DNA from: Caccoplasma sp905210875
GTDB lineage: Bacteria > Bacteroidota > Bacteroidia > Bacteroidales > UBA11471
Assembly: GCA_963931635.1 (NCBI GenBank)
Contig: OZ007034.1
Coordinates: forward strand, 1,984,001-2,048,000
DNA length: 64,000 nucleotides
Direction: 5' to 3'
In this document: piece after piece, positions 46,613 to 55,088 of the stretch
Position numbering within the stretch: the stretch's first letter is position 1
How the letters are laid out: every line of letters begins with the position of its first letter
Program-made: the position numbers and the translations under genes
Notes under the pieces: model-generated
What the model was told of the DNA's origin: nothing
The model's database searches: none
The model's input: only the letters and a program-made list of their open reading frames with translations

Positions 46613-47947
46613 TTATTTGGCGTTGCGGCTGCGAATGATGGCGCCGACTTTGGCTTTTCCCTGACGTATGAAGTCGAGCAACGGACGGTGTGCCGGGCAG
46701 GTAAAGCTGCATGAGCCGCACTCGATGCAGTCCATGACATGCTCTTCCTCGGCACATTCCCAGTTCTGATAGGTAGCTGCTTTGGCCAGTACGTTGGGTG
46801 CCAATCCCATGGGGCAGGCCGATACACACTTGGCGCAGCGAATACAGGGTTGCATTTCCTGGCGGCGAGATTCTAAGTCACGAATAAGGAGTACTCCCGA
46901 GCAGCCTTTTGTCGTAGCCATATCGGTCGATACGACGGCTTTTCCCATCATGGGGCCTCCCGAGATAACTTTTTCTGTATCGAGAGGCAGGCCGCCGCAC
47001 ATATCTATTAGTTGGGAAATAGGGGTCCCTATGCGCACCCGCAGGTTCGACGGTTTGGCCAGCGATTTGCCGGTAACGGTTACAATACGTTCTACGAGCG
47101 GTTTGTTTTTCTGTACGGCTTCGTACACGGCAAAGGCGGTACCTACGTTCTGTACCACGGCGCCCGTAGCGATAGGCAGACCGCCGCTGGGTACCTGACG
47201 ACGTATGATGGCATCAATGAGTTGTTTCTCGCCTCCTTGCGGATATTTTACTTTCAGCGGGCAGATTTCGATGGCCGGGTAATTGGTCGCCAATTCCTGC
47301 ATATGTTTGATGGCATCGGGTTTATTGTTTTCGATACCGATGACGGCCCGTTCTACGTTGATGGCTTTGCGCAGTATTTCGACACCGACGAGAATCTCTT
47401 CGCCTTTTTCCATCATGAGCTGATGGTCGGAGGTAAGGTAAGGCTCACATTCTACGCCGTTGATAATCAATATGGTGGCTTTCATCCCCGGTGGGGGTAA
47501 AAGTTTTACGTGCGTAGGGAATGTAGCACCACCAAGGCCCACGATACCGCACTCTTTGATGCGGTCGATGATGGCTTTGGCATCGAGTTTGCATTCTTTT
47601 ACAAGGGTTTCGCTGCGGTCGATGATCTCTTCCCATTCGTCACCTTCGACATCAATGAAGATGGCCGGACGTTGGTATCCTGCTGCATCGACGGCGGTAT
47701 CGATTTTAGCAACAGTTCCTGATACGGGAGAGTGAATATTGGCCGAAACAAATCCGCCGGCTTGTGCCAGTAACGTACCCACTTTTACCTTGTCACCTTT
47801 GGCGACAACGGCTTGTGCAGGTGCCCCGATGTGTTGCGAGAGCATCACGACAGCCTGCTTGGGTAGTTCGGCATTTATGATGGCTTGTCCGGCAGATAGT
47901 TTATTCTCGGGGGGGTGTACCCCGCCTATCCGAAATGTTTTTAACAT
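46613..47947 (-). CDS. rnfC: Rnf complex subunit C
   Basis: 444 residues, peripheral and cytosolic. It is the NADH-side subunit with FMN. N-terminal barrel-sandwich (GGVHPPENK, DKVKVGTLLAQAGGFVSANI), the NADH/FMN-binding GIVGLGGATFPTHVKL and INGVECEPYLTSDH, a SLBB domain, and two 4Fe-4S clusters at CIRCAKCVSACP and CIECGSCSFTCP near the C terminus. Between rnfB (45-base gap) and rnfD. Confidence 0.96.
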   Translation of the reverse strand: MLKTFRIGGVHPPENKLSAGQAIINAELPKQAVVMLSQHIGAPAQAVVAKGDKVKVGTLLAQAGGFVSANIHSPVSGTVAKIDTAVDAAGYQRPAIFIDVEGDEWEEIIDRSETLVKECKLDAKAIIDRIKECGIVGLGGATFPTHVKLLPPPGMKATILIINGVECEPYLTSDHQLMMEKGEEILVGVEILRKAINVERAVIGIENNKPDAIKHMQELATNYPAIEICPLKVKYPQGGEKQLIDAIIRRQVPSGGLPIATGAVVQNVGTAFAVYEAVQKNKPLVERIVTVTGKSLAKPSNLRVRIGTPISQLIDMCGGLPLDTEKVISGGPMMGKAVVSTDMATTKGCSGVLLIRDLESRRQEMQPCIRCAKCVSACPMGLAPNVLAKAATYQNWECAEEEHVMDCIECGSCSFTCPAHRPLLDFIRQGKAKVGAIIRSRNAK

Positions 47948-47992
47948 ATCTGTATGGTTTATGCTGTTAATGGACTAGGTGAAAGTGTGTGT

Positions 47993-48901
47993 TTATGCAT
48001 TCTCCGCGGGCGTCTGAGGCGCTTCGGCTTTCGGCATGATGGGCTTTACTTCGGCGGCATCAACTTTGGACTCGGCCGGTTTGCGGGGCGGGAAGTTCAC
48101 GGCATGTATGGCTCCGGTGGGGCATACGGCTTCGCATTTACGGCACAAACGGCATTTCTGATAGTCGATGTAGGCAACGTTGTTGACAACGGTGATAGCG
48201 TCAAATGGGCACTCTTTGGCACATTTGCCACAACCGATGCAGGCTGCCGAGCAGGCTTTGCGGGCGACGGCACCCTTGTCTTTGTTGACGCAACATACAT
48301 ACATACGACGCGATTTCGGCCCTTTATTGCGCAGTTCGATGATACCTTTGGGGCAGGCTTTTACGCAGGCTCCGCAAGCCGTACACAGATCTTCATCAAC
48401 CTCGGGAAGACGTGTCTCGGGATTGATGTGTATGGCACCGAATGCGCAGGCGTTTTCGCAATCGCCATTTCCCAGGCAACCATAGGAACAGCCGGTCTCA
48501 CCACTGTACAGAGAAGCCTCGACGGCACAGGTCTTGGCTCCGTCGTAGTGACTGGTCTTTTTGCGGTTGGCGCAAGTGCCGTTGCAGCGTACGACAGCAA
48601 CTTTGGGAGTTACCTCTCCGGCCTCTTTCCCCAATATGGCGGCGATTTTGGCCATGACGGGAGCTCCACCTACGGGGCACAGCATGCCGTCGAGAGAGTC
48701 GGCTTTCACACACGCGGCGGCGAAACCTCCACAGCCGGGGTATCCGCAGCCTCCGCAGTTGGCTCCGGGTAGTACAGCTTCGACTTGTCCGTTGCGCGGG
48801 TCTTCATAGACTTTGAATTTCTGGGCGACAAAGTACAAGATGATTGCACTTATGGCTCCAATACCCCCCAGTGAGAGGGTCGCAATCCATATTAAACTCA
48901 T
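47993..48901 (-). CDS. rnfB: Rnf complex subunit B, ferredoxin-side
   Basis: 302 residues. An N-terminal membrane helix (LSLGGIGAISAIILYFVAQK), then the Fe-S domain with PGANCGGCGYPGCGGFAAAC near residue 50, and several ferredoxin clusters: CEND-type (GDCENACAFGAI), CTACGACVKACP, CIGCGKCAKECP and CRLCRKCEAVCP. It takes electrons from reduced ferredoxin. The C-terminal 30 residues are Pro/Ala/Lys-rich and variable. Confidence 0.96.
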   Translation of the reverse strand: MSLIWIATLSLGGIGAISAIILYFVAQKFKVYEDPRNGQVEAVLPGANCGGCGYPGCGGFAAACVKADSLDGMLCPVGGAPVMAKIAAILGKEAGEVTPKVAVVRCNGTCANRKKTSHYDGAKTCAVEASLYSGETGCSYGCLGNGDCENACAFGAIHINPETRLPEVDEDLCTACGACVKACPKGIIELRNKGPKSRRMYVCCVNKDKGAVARKACSAACIGCGKCAKECPFDAITVVNNVAYIDYQKCRLCRKCEAVCPTGAIHAVNFPPRKPAESKVDAAEVKPIMPKAEAPQTPAENA

Positions 48902-48923
48902 TTCTTTTTAATTTATAATAGGT

Positions 48924-49364
48924 TTATAGGTTTTCGTTTCCCTTTTGCGGTTCGACCGTAAAAACTAGCGACTTCTTTATCTTTTTCCTTATCAAATAAA
49001 GTATCGAGTAATAGGGTAGCAGAGAGAGGAGTGCGGCAATACCCGATGCAGCCTCGTCTCGGGTAAAATAGTAGCAACCTGCCAATACGCAGCATACCAC
49101 GACAAACGGATACACAAACGCCAGCCTCAGAGCTGTATTGCTCATGGCTTCGGTCCCGACCACCCATACGTGCTGACCTACATACAGGCCGGGTAAATGG
49201 CATATCGTTTCTATGATTTTCTCACTGCGGTCTGCTGCGGTACAAGCCGATTTTACATGGCAACCCGCGCATGCCGAATGTTGTATAATCCGGACATGAA
49301 CCGTTGCACCATCAATCTGCGTAATAGTGCCTTCGTGTTTTACATGAGTATCTTTTTTGCCCAT
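48924..49364 (-). CDS. RseC/MucC-family protein linked to Rnf
   Basis: 146 residues from the ATG at 49364. Family features: an N-terminal Cys-rich cytosolic part, HSACAGCHVKSACTAADRSEK (three to four Cys, possible Fe-S site), then two membrane helices (ALRLAFVYPFVVVCCVLAGC and IAALLSLLPYYSILYLIRK). RseC proteins occur with Rnf in Bacteroidetes and in the SoxR-reducing system of Enterobacteria, where Rnf-like genes reduce SoxR. First gene of the operon, 22 bases before rnfB. Its role in Rnf assembly or reduction is inferred. Confidence 0.88.
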   Translation of the reverse strand: MGKKDTHVKHEGTITQIDGATVHVRIIQHSACAGCHVKSACTAADRSEKIIETICHLPGLYVGQHVWVVGTEAMSNTALRLAFVYPFVVVCCVLAGCYYFTRDEAASGIAALLSLLPYYSILYLIRKKIKKSLVFTVEPQKGNENL

Positions 49365-49752
49365 TTTGCTATCTCGACATGGCAATATTTGATAGGGGCA
49401 AAAGTAGATATTATTTCTTTTTCAACCAATAAAAAATGCAAAAAAAATAAGCTTTATGCCGTTTAATCTGCACGGTAATAATCCTTTTGGCATCGGAGTG
49501 CTTGTTATGATATATTTATTGGCCATTACTTGCTTGGTGTAGGGCCGACATTGAAATTTATTGTCAGCAAGAGAATATGAGTTTGTTAAAATAAAGAGTA
49601 TGCTTGCATAGGAGAGAGCCAATTTCGGTTTAATTCGAGGCAGGAGTGAAGGTGCCAGGCATTTTGTTGGCCCCGGTGAAAATATTGATGAGCCAATTCA
49701 TAGGAGATTACCGAAAAATATGTATCTTGCGGCCTAAATTTAATATCTGTTT
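49365..49752. other. Intergenic region with the rnf promoter and the sugar-gene leader
   Basis: On the minus strand TACTTTTG (49399-49406) fits TAnnTTTG and lies 35 bases before the rseC-like start; the upstream box (GTTG at 49423) is weak and spaced 16. On the plus strand, 49500-49752 holds no ORF and no certain promoter; TATCTTGC at 49722 resembles a box with one change. I see no capsule-type regulator gene before rfbB. Confidence 0.45.
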
Positions 49753-50952
49753 ATGAAAACCTATTTGGTAACCGGTGCAGCCGGTTTTATTGGTGCGAAT
49801 TTCGTAAAATACATGTTGAAGAAATACGATGATATCAACATCGTCATTCTTGACAAACTGACATATGCCGGAAATCTTGGAACCATCAAGGAGGAGTTGA
49901 AAGACCCTCGTGTAGAGTTTGTGCGTGGCGATATCGCCAATGCCGAGCTGGTCTCGAACATATTTGCCCGTCGTCCGATCGACTATGTGGTGAATTTCGC
50001 CGCAGAGTCGCATGTCGACCGCAGTATCACCAATCCGCAGCTTTTCCTGCAAACCAATATCCTCGGTACACAGAATATGCTCGAATGTGCCAAGAAGGCC
50101 TGGACCACCGGTAAAGATGCCCAGGGTTATCCTACCTACCTGCCCGGGAAAAAATTCCTGCAAGTATCGACCGATGAGGTTTACGGCTCGTTGTCGAAGG
50201 ATTTTGATACCCCCCAGCCTCTGCATATCGACGACGAAGATGTGCGCCGTGTCGTGAAGGGGCGTACCCGTATACAGACCTACGGAAAGAAATTCTTTAC
50301 CGAAGAGACCCCGCTCGATCCCCGTTCGCCCTACTCTTCGTCAAAAACCGGAGCCGATCTCATTGTGAGGGCTTATCATGAGACCTATAAGATGCCGGTC
50401 AACATCACTCGTTGTTCCAACAATTACGGACCGTATCATTTCCCCGAGAAACTCATACCTCTTATTATAAAGAACATTCTCGAAGGGCGCAAGCTTCCCG
50501 TCTATGGCAAGGGCGACAACGTGCGCGACTGGCTCTATGTCGAAGACCATGCCAAGGCCATCGACATGGTACTTGCCGGAGGCCGTGTGGGCGAAGTTTA
50601 CAACATCGGCGGTTTCAACGAAGAGACCAACATCAACATTGTGAAACTCACCATCGACACCATTGCCCGGTTGATGAAGGAAGAGCCTCGTTACCAGGCT
50701 GTGCTGAAAACATCGCTCGATACCATCAACTACGACCTGATAACCTATGTGGGCGACCGTCTGGGCCACGATATGCGCTATGCGATAGATCCCTCGAAGA
50801 CTGCCCGCGAGTTGGGCTGGTATCCCGAGACACCGTTCTCTGGCGGGATTGAAAAGACCATACGCTGGTATCTCGAACACCAGGAGTGGGTCGATGAGGT
50901 CGTCAGCGGCGACTACCAGAAATATTACGAACAGATGTATTCCAACCGATAA
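49753..50952 (+). CDS. rfbB: dTDP-glucose 4,6-dehydratase
   Basis: 399 residues, short-chain dehydrogenase family. It turns dTDP-glucose into dTDP-4-keto-6-deoxyglucose. N-terminal NAD site TGAAGFIGANFVKYM; the substrate region NFAAESHVDRSI; the catalytic TDEVYGSL (Thr-Asp-Glu) and YSSSKTGAD (Tyr-x-x-x-Lys); NNYGPYHFPEKLIPL; and YNIGGFNEETN. It is longer than the 350-residue enterobacterial enzyme because of an insert of about 35 residues after YGSL, seen in Bacteroidales relatives. First gene of the dideoxy-amino sugar operon. Confidence 0.95.
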   Translation: MKTYLVTGAAGFIGANFVKYMLKKYDDINIVILDKLTYAGNLGTIKEELKDPRVEFVRGDIANAELVSNIFARRPIDYVVNFAAESHVDRSITNPQLFLQTNILGTQNMLECAKKAWTTGKDAQGYPTYLPGKKFLQVSTDEVYGSLSKDFDTPQPLHIDDEDVRRVVKGRTRIQTYGKKFFTEETPLDPRSPYSSSKTGADLIVRAYHETYKMPVNITRCSNNYGPYHFPEKLIPLIIKNILEGRKLPVYGKGDNVRDWLYVEDHAKAIDMVLAGGRVGEVYNIGGFNEETNINIVKLTIDTIARLMKEEPRYQAVLKTSLDTINYDLITYVGDRLGHDMRYAIDPSKTARELGWYPETPFSGGIEKTIRWYLEHQEWVDEVVSGDYQKYYEQMYSNR

Positions 50953-50963
50953 CCTTGAACACC

Positions 50964-51845
50964 ATGAAAGGAATAGTTTTGGCCGGAGGGTCGGGTACTC
51001 GTTTATACCCGATAACAATGGGTGTCAGTAAGCAGATGCTGCCCATCTACGACAAACCGATGATTTACTATCCCGTATCGGTCCTTATGCTGGCCGGCAT
51101 ACGCGATATACTCATTATATCTACCCCCTATGATTTGCCGGGATTCCGCCGCCTGCTGGGCGACGGTTCGCAGTTTGGCGTACATTTCGAATATGCCGAG
51201 CAGCCCTCGCCCGACGGTTTGGCACAGGCATTCATTATCGGAGAGCAGTTTATTGGCGACGATACCGCCTGTCTGGTATTGGGCGACAATATCTTTTACG
51301 GACAGAGCTTCTCGTCGATGCTTTCGGTAGCCGTCAAGAACGCTGAGGAGGGGCTGGCTACCGTTTTCGGCTACCGGGTGAGCGACCCCGAACGTTACGG
51401 CGTTGCCGCTTTTGATGCCGATGGAAATGTTACCTCCATCGAGGAAAAACCGGCCCATCCCAAAAGTAATTATGCCGTGGTGGGGCTCTATTTCTATCCC
51501 AATAAGGTCGTAGATATTGCCAAGAGCATAAAGCCCTCGCCCCGGGGAGAACTTGAAATCACCTCGGTCAATCAGGCATTCCTGGCCTCGGGCGAGTTGA
51601 AGGTGCAACTTATGGGCCGCGGATTTGCGTGGCTCGACACCGGTACCCACGATTCCTTGTTTGAGGCATCGGCATTTATAGAGACCATCGAGCACCGTCA
51701 GGGCTGGAAAGTTGCCTGCCTCGAAGAGATAGCTTTCAATCAGGGCTGGATTACCGCCGAGCAACTTTTGGCACAGGCCGAGCCCATGAAGAAAAACCAG
51801 TACGGACAATACCTCATTGCCTTGGCCCGAGAGGCCGGGAAATAA
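50964..51845 (+). CDS. rfbA: Glucose-1-phosphate thymidylyltransferase
   Basis: 293 residues from the ATG at 50964; the frame begins with TTG at 50955. It makes dTDP-glucose. Motifs: LAGGSGTRLYPITMGVSKQM (the nucleotide site), LPIYDKPMIYYPVSVLMLAG, GDNIFYGQSFS, VFGYRVSDPERYGV, EKPAHPKSNYAVVGLYFY and GRGFAWLDTGTHDSL. 11 bases after rfbB. With RfbB it supplies the 4-keto intermediate for the genes that follow. Confidence 0.96.
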   Translation: MKGIVLAGGSGTRLYPITMGVSKQMLPIYDKPMIYYPVSVLMLAGIRDILIISTPYDLPGFRRLLGDGSQFGVHFEYAEQPSPDGLAQAFIIGEQFIGDDTACLVLGDNIFYGQSFSSMLSVAVKNAEEGLATVFGYRVSDPERYGVAAFDADGNVTSIEEKPAHPKSNYAVVGLYFYPNKVVDIAKSIKPSPRGELEITSVNQAFLASGELKVQLMGRGFAWLDTGTHDSLFEASAFIETIEHRQGWKVACLEEIAFNQGWITAEQLLAQAEPMKKNQYGQYLIALAREAGK

Positions 51846-51855
51846 TAGCGTTGCG

Positions 51856-52269
51856 ATGGTTATGACGACCGGAGTCAGGAAAATTGAGTTGCCCAAAATC
51901 GAAGACCGGCGGGGTAACCTCTCTTTTATCGAAGGCGGGCGTCATATCCCATTTGACATCAAACGCGCATACTGGATATACGATGTTCCCGGCGGCCAGT
52001 ACCGTGGCGGACACGCTTACCGCACGCAGCAGGAGTTTATCGTGGCCCTTTCGGGCAGTTTCGAACTACTCGTGCGTGGGGCCGACGGGCAGGAACAACG
52101 CTATTTCTTGAATCGTTCCTATTATGGCGTTTACCTCCCGGCACTTACCTGGCGGCAACTGACCGATTTCTCTACCAATTCTTTGGCACTGGTCTTGTCG
52201 TCGGGAGCCTTCGACGAAAGCGATTACATATACGACTTCGACGAATACAAACGATTATCCCCTCTATGA
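51856..52269 (+). CDS. WxcM-like cupin, FdtA/QdtA-type sugar ketoisomerase homologue with altered active site
   Basis: 137 residues from the ATG at 51856. Cupin fold with PKIEDRRGNLSFIEGGRHIPF, DIKRAYWIYDVPGGQYRGGHAYRTQQEF and the helix-strand end EESDYIYDFDEY-like (DESDYIYDFDEYKRL). The 3,4-ketoisomerases FdtA and QdtA have the catalytic pair His-x-His in RGxHAHK; here it reads GHAYR, so the second His is Tyr. Either it is not an isomerase, or it uses another residue. Its stop overlaps the next gene's start (ATGA), giving a tandem pair. Confidence 0.85.
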   Translation: MVMTTGVRKIELPKIEDRRGNLSFIEGGRHIPFDIKRAYWIYDVPGGQYRGGHAYRTQQEFIVALSGSFELLVRGADGQEQRYFLNRSYYGVYLPALTWRQLTDFSTNSLALVLSSGAFDESDYIYDFDEYKRLSPL

Positions 52270-52685
52270 CCCGCCCTTCGGTACATGACTGTGAGCTTAT
52301 GACCCTGCCCCGTATCTATGACCCGGGTGGGAATATCACGCCTTTACATGGTGGGGGCGAACTTCCCTTTGAGATAAAACGCATATTTTATCTCTACGAC
52401 ATACCGGGAGGCGAGTCGCGCGGTGCCCATGCCCACAAGGCCTGCCACCAACTCATTGTTGCGGCGGCCGGAGCGTTCGAGGTCTTTCTCGATGATGGTC
52501 GCGAGCAGCGAGTCGTGACACTGAACCGCCCCTATTACGGCCTGCATGTACCGCCCGGTATATGGGCCGCACAACGAGAGTTCTCGTCCAGCTCCATCTG
52601 CCTGGTATTGGCCTCGGACCTTTACGACGAAGACGATTACATTCGCGATTACGACGCATTTATTCAATACACCCGCCGTTCATGA
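52266..52685 (+). CDS. FdtA/QdtA-type dTDP-4-keto-6-deoxyglucose 3,4-ketoisomerase
   Basis: 139 residues, paralogue of the previous gene. It has RIYDPGGNITPLHGGGELPF, then IKRIFYLYDIPGGESRGAHAHKACHQL with the complete His-Ala-His-Lys motif, and DDYIRDYDAFIQY at the end. Probable reaction: moving the keto group from C4 to C3 to prepare for transamination. Whether the product has galacto (Fuc3N) or gluco (Qui3N) configuration cannot be read from this. It overlaps both neighbours by 4 bases. Confidence 0.9.
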   Translation: MTRPSVHDCELMTLPRIYDPGGNITPLHGGGELPFEIKRIFYLYDIPGGESRGAHAHKACHQLIVAAAGAFEVFLDDGREQRVVTLNRPYYGLHVPPGIWAAQREFSSSSICLVLASDLYDEDDYIRDYDAFIQYTRRS

Positions 52686-53794
52686 AGTTTCAGGATTTGC
52701 AGAAAATCAATGCCCGTTATGCCGATGCGTTGAAGCAGGCTGCCGCTGCCGTTATCGATTCGGGGTGGTATCTTCTGGGTCAGCAGGTCTCTGCATTTGA
52801 GAGCCGCCTGGCGGCTTACCTCGGTGTGCCTCATGTTGTGGCTTGTGGAAATGGCCTTGATGCGTTGCGGCTTATCCTGCGGGCCTATATCGAAATGGGA
52901 AAACTCTCTGTCGGCGATGAAATCATTGTGCCGGCCAATACCTATGTGGCCACGGTGCTGGCTGTAACCGATAACCGGCTGATGCCCATATTTGTAGAGC
53001 CGTCGCCACGAACCTGCAATCTCGACACCCAGCGTGTCGAGGCTGCCATAACACCCCGCACAAAAGCCGTCCTGCCGGTGCATCTTTATGGCCGCTGCTG
53101 CTGGGACGAATCTTTGGCCGAAGTGGTTCGCCGGCATCACCTGTTGGTCGTCGAAGACGCTGCACAGTCGCTCGGTGCCGAAGCCTTGTGTGAAGGACTT
53201 TTCGGCGGGCGCAAGTCGGCCGCGCTGGGACATGCGGCAGGAATCAGTTTTTATCCCTCAAAGAATCTTGGAGCGTTGGGCGATGGCGGAGCGGTAGCCA
53301 CGCACGACGAAGAGTTGGCACGCACGGTTCGTGCTTTGGCCAATTACGGTTCGGAACGTCGATACTATAATCAATACAGAGGCTATAACAGCCGTTTGGA
53401 CGAGTTGCAGGCGGCTTTCCTTTCGGTGAAACTCGACTATCTCGACGAAGACAACCGTCGCCGGCGGCAGTTGGCGGCTCTTTATGATAAGGCCATCACT
53501 GTCCCCATGGTGGTGAAACCCGAGCCGGAGGCCGGGCACATCTATCATCAGTATGTCGTGCAGGTACCCCACCGCCAGGAGTTGATTGAAGCGTTGCAAC
53601 AGCAGCAGATTCCTACCCTTATACATTATCCTGTTCCACCTCATAAGCAGGCCTGTTACCGTTGTTATGCACATTTGTCTCTGCCGGTTACCGAACGGTT
53701 GGCCGATGAGGTACTCTCGTTACCGATTTCTCCTGTCATGACCGATGATGAGGTGCTGACGGTGGCGCAGGCCATCAATCATTTTTATGAATAG
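52682..53794 (+). CDS. PLP-dependent sugar 3-aminotransferase (FdtB/QdtB type)
   Basis: 370 residues, DegT/DnrJ/EryC1/StrS family. It transfers an amino group to the 3-keto sugar, giving dTDP-3-amino-3,6-dideoxyhexose. The PLP Lys is in SFYPSKNLGALGDGG near residue 194; the other motifs are CGNGLDALRLILRAY, VPANTYVATVLAV, VEDAAQSLGAE and GYNSRLDELQAAFL. The start overlaps the upstream stop (ATGA). No N-acetyltransferase follows, so the final product or its acetylation must come from elsewhere. Confidence 0.93.
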   Translation: MKFQDLQKINARYADALKQAAAAVIDSGWYLLGQQVSAFESRLAAYLGVPHVVACGNGLDALRLILRAYIEMGKLSVGDEIIVPANTYVATVLAVTDNRLMPIFVEPSPRTCNLDTQRVEAAITPRTKAVLPVHLYGRCCWDESLAEVVRRHHLLVVEDAAQSLGAEALCEGLFGGRKSAALGHAAGISFYPSKNLGALGDGGAVATHDEELARTVRALANYGSERRYYNQYRGYNSRLDELQAAFLSVKLDYLDEDNRRRRQLAALYDKAITVPMVVKPEPEAGHIYHQYVVQVPHRQELIEALQQQQIPTLIHYPVPPHKQACYRCYAHLSLPVTERLADEVLSLPISPVMTDDEVLTVAQAINHFYE

Positions 53795-53806
53795 GTGAGA
53801 GGGGCG

Positions 53807-55081
53807 TTAAAATGCCTCATTGATGTTGAACATGAATCCGGGTTTGAAATTTTTCCCGAACCCCAAATCCAGACGCACGTTTACCCGACTTTTGAATTCC
53901 CAGCGGTAGCCTATACCGAAGTTGGGTAGTGTGTGCGAAAAGTCGAACGAACGGAAGTTCTCAAAAACGTTGCCGGCTCCCACCCACAGCGCTACTCCGT
54001 TGCGTTTCCACACACGTTGACGCAATTCGAGTTGAGCCTCCATGAGGTTGTTGTTACGGTATTGGCCTTCGTAATAACCACGCATGCGGAACATTCCACC
54101 CAGACGGCTTTTCATGGTCCACGGAACATCTCCGTAGTTGAACCGACCGTGCAGGTCGAGAGCCAATACACCCCCTTTCCACACCTTCTGGTAGAGGTCA
54201 AAGATGAAGTCGGTCATCATGAAATCGTACTTGTTGCCCAGGAAGCCGGGATAGAATCCCTGCTCAATTTTCAGGTATATACCCTTGTGGGCATCGGTAA
54301 TGACATCACGGCTGTCATATACGATTGAGGCACCTGCCCCAGTAGTCAATACCCTGGGTGTCTCTCCGTCGATGAGTTGTTCCAAGGAGCGGGGGTCAGC
54401 CTCATTTTTCTTGGCAAAGTCGGTACCCCTGACAAAGTCAAAGCTGGCCATCGGTCCGATAAACAGGTTATCGGAGAGACGGAAAAGGTAATCAACCTTT
54501 ATTTGAGATTGCAATCTGAGGTAGCTCCAATAATAGTCGTTGTTGCTGCCAGCTTTATATCCTATACCCCAATAGTTACTGGGCATGGAATAAAAATAAA
54601 CGGTGTATAAGAGACGGTATCGATCTTCGGGTAGGATATGTGTGCCGCGCACGCCGAGCATATAAAAACCCGATGTAGAGACGTTTCCAAACAAAGAGAC
54701 GTTCGACGGTTGTATGCTCAGGTCGCTGCGGTCACTACGGTATAAGCCGGCAGCCATAATGCCGATGCCGAATTGTGTGGCACTGGAATATTGCGGGCCT
54801 CCGATGAAACTGATGTCAAATTTCTTATCGGGTTTCGGCTTATTGGCATTTCTGAAATAGTTGCCTATTTTTTTGAAAAAAGAGATTTTCTCCGTTTTTA
54901 CAGAGTCGTTTCCGTCGGTTTGTGCACAGCCCGATGTTCCGACGCTGTCGCTTGGTGTCGGCAGACTGTTCTGTGCCTGGCTTTGCACTGGCAGCATGAA
55001 AAGGGCACATGACAGTATCGTCGCGAATAACCCTCGGTTGGGAGTTGCAAGAAATGAGTGGCGGAGCAATGGCATGAGCAA
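53807..55081 (-). CDS. Omp85-type (BamA/TamA C-terminal) outer-membrane barrel
   Basis: 424 residues. N-terminal signal (AFLLA-type: LFATILSCALFMLPVQSQAQ), a linker rich in Ser/Asp/Gly, then a beta-barrel of about 16 strands (FDISFIGGPQYSSATQFGIGI onward). The family hallmark Arg-Gly-Tyr in FRMRGYYEGQYRNN, matching the VRGF/Y loop of Omp85 proteins, is near residue 336. There are no POTRA domains, so it is a stand-alone barrel of the surface-antigen family. It is 7 bases after the serine protease gene. Confidence 0.85.
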   Translation of the reverse strand: MLMPLLRHSFLATPNRGLFATILSCALFMLPVQSQAQNSLPTPSDSVGTSGCAQTDGNDSVKTEKISFFKKIGNYFRNANKPKPDKKFDISFIGGPQYSSATQFGIGIMAAGLYRSDRSDLSIQPSNVSLFGNVSTSGFYMLGVRGTHILPEDRYRLLYTVYFYSMPSNYWGIGYKAGSNNDYYWSYLRLQSQIKVDYLFRLSDNLFIGPMASFDFVRGTDFAKKNEADPRSLEQLIDGETPRVLTTGAGASIVYDSRDVITDAHKGIYLKIEQGFYPGFLGNKYDFMMTDFIFDLYQKVWKGGVLALDLHGRFNYGDVPWTMKSRLGGMFRMRGYYEGQYRNNNLMEAQLELRQRVWKRNGVALWVGAGNVFENFRSFDFSHTLPNFGIGYRWEFKSRVNVRLDLGFGKNFKPGFMFNINEAF

Positions 55082-55088
55082 TATTGTA

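Noticed and set aside
49753..53794. Phase-variable capsular locus of the Bacteroides type
   Set aside because: No upxY/upxZ regulators, invertible promoter or glycosyltransferases are present; only the nucleotide-sugar genes.
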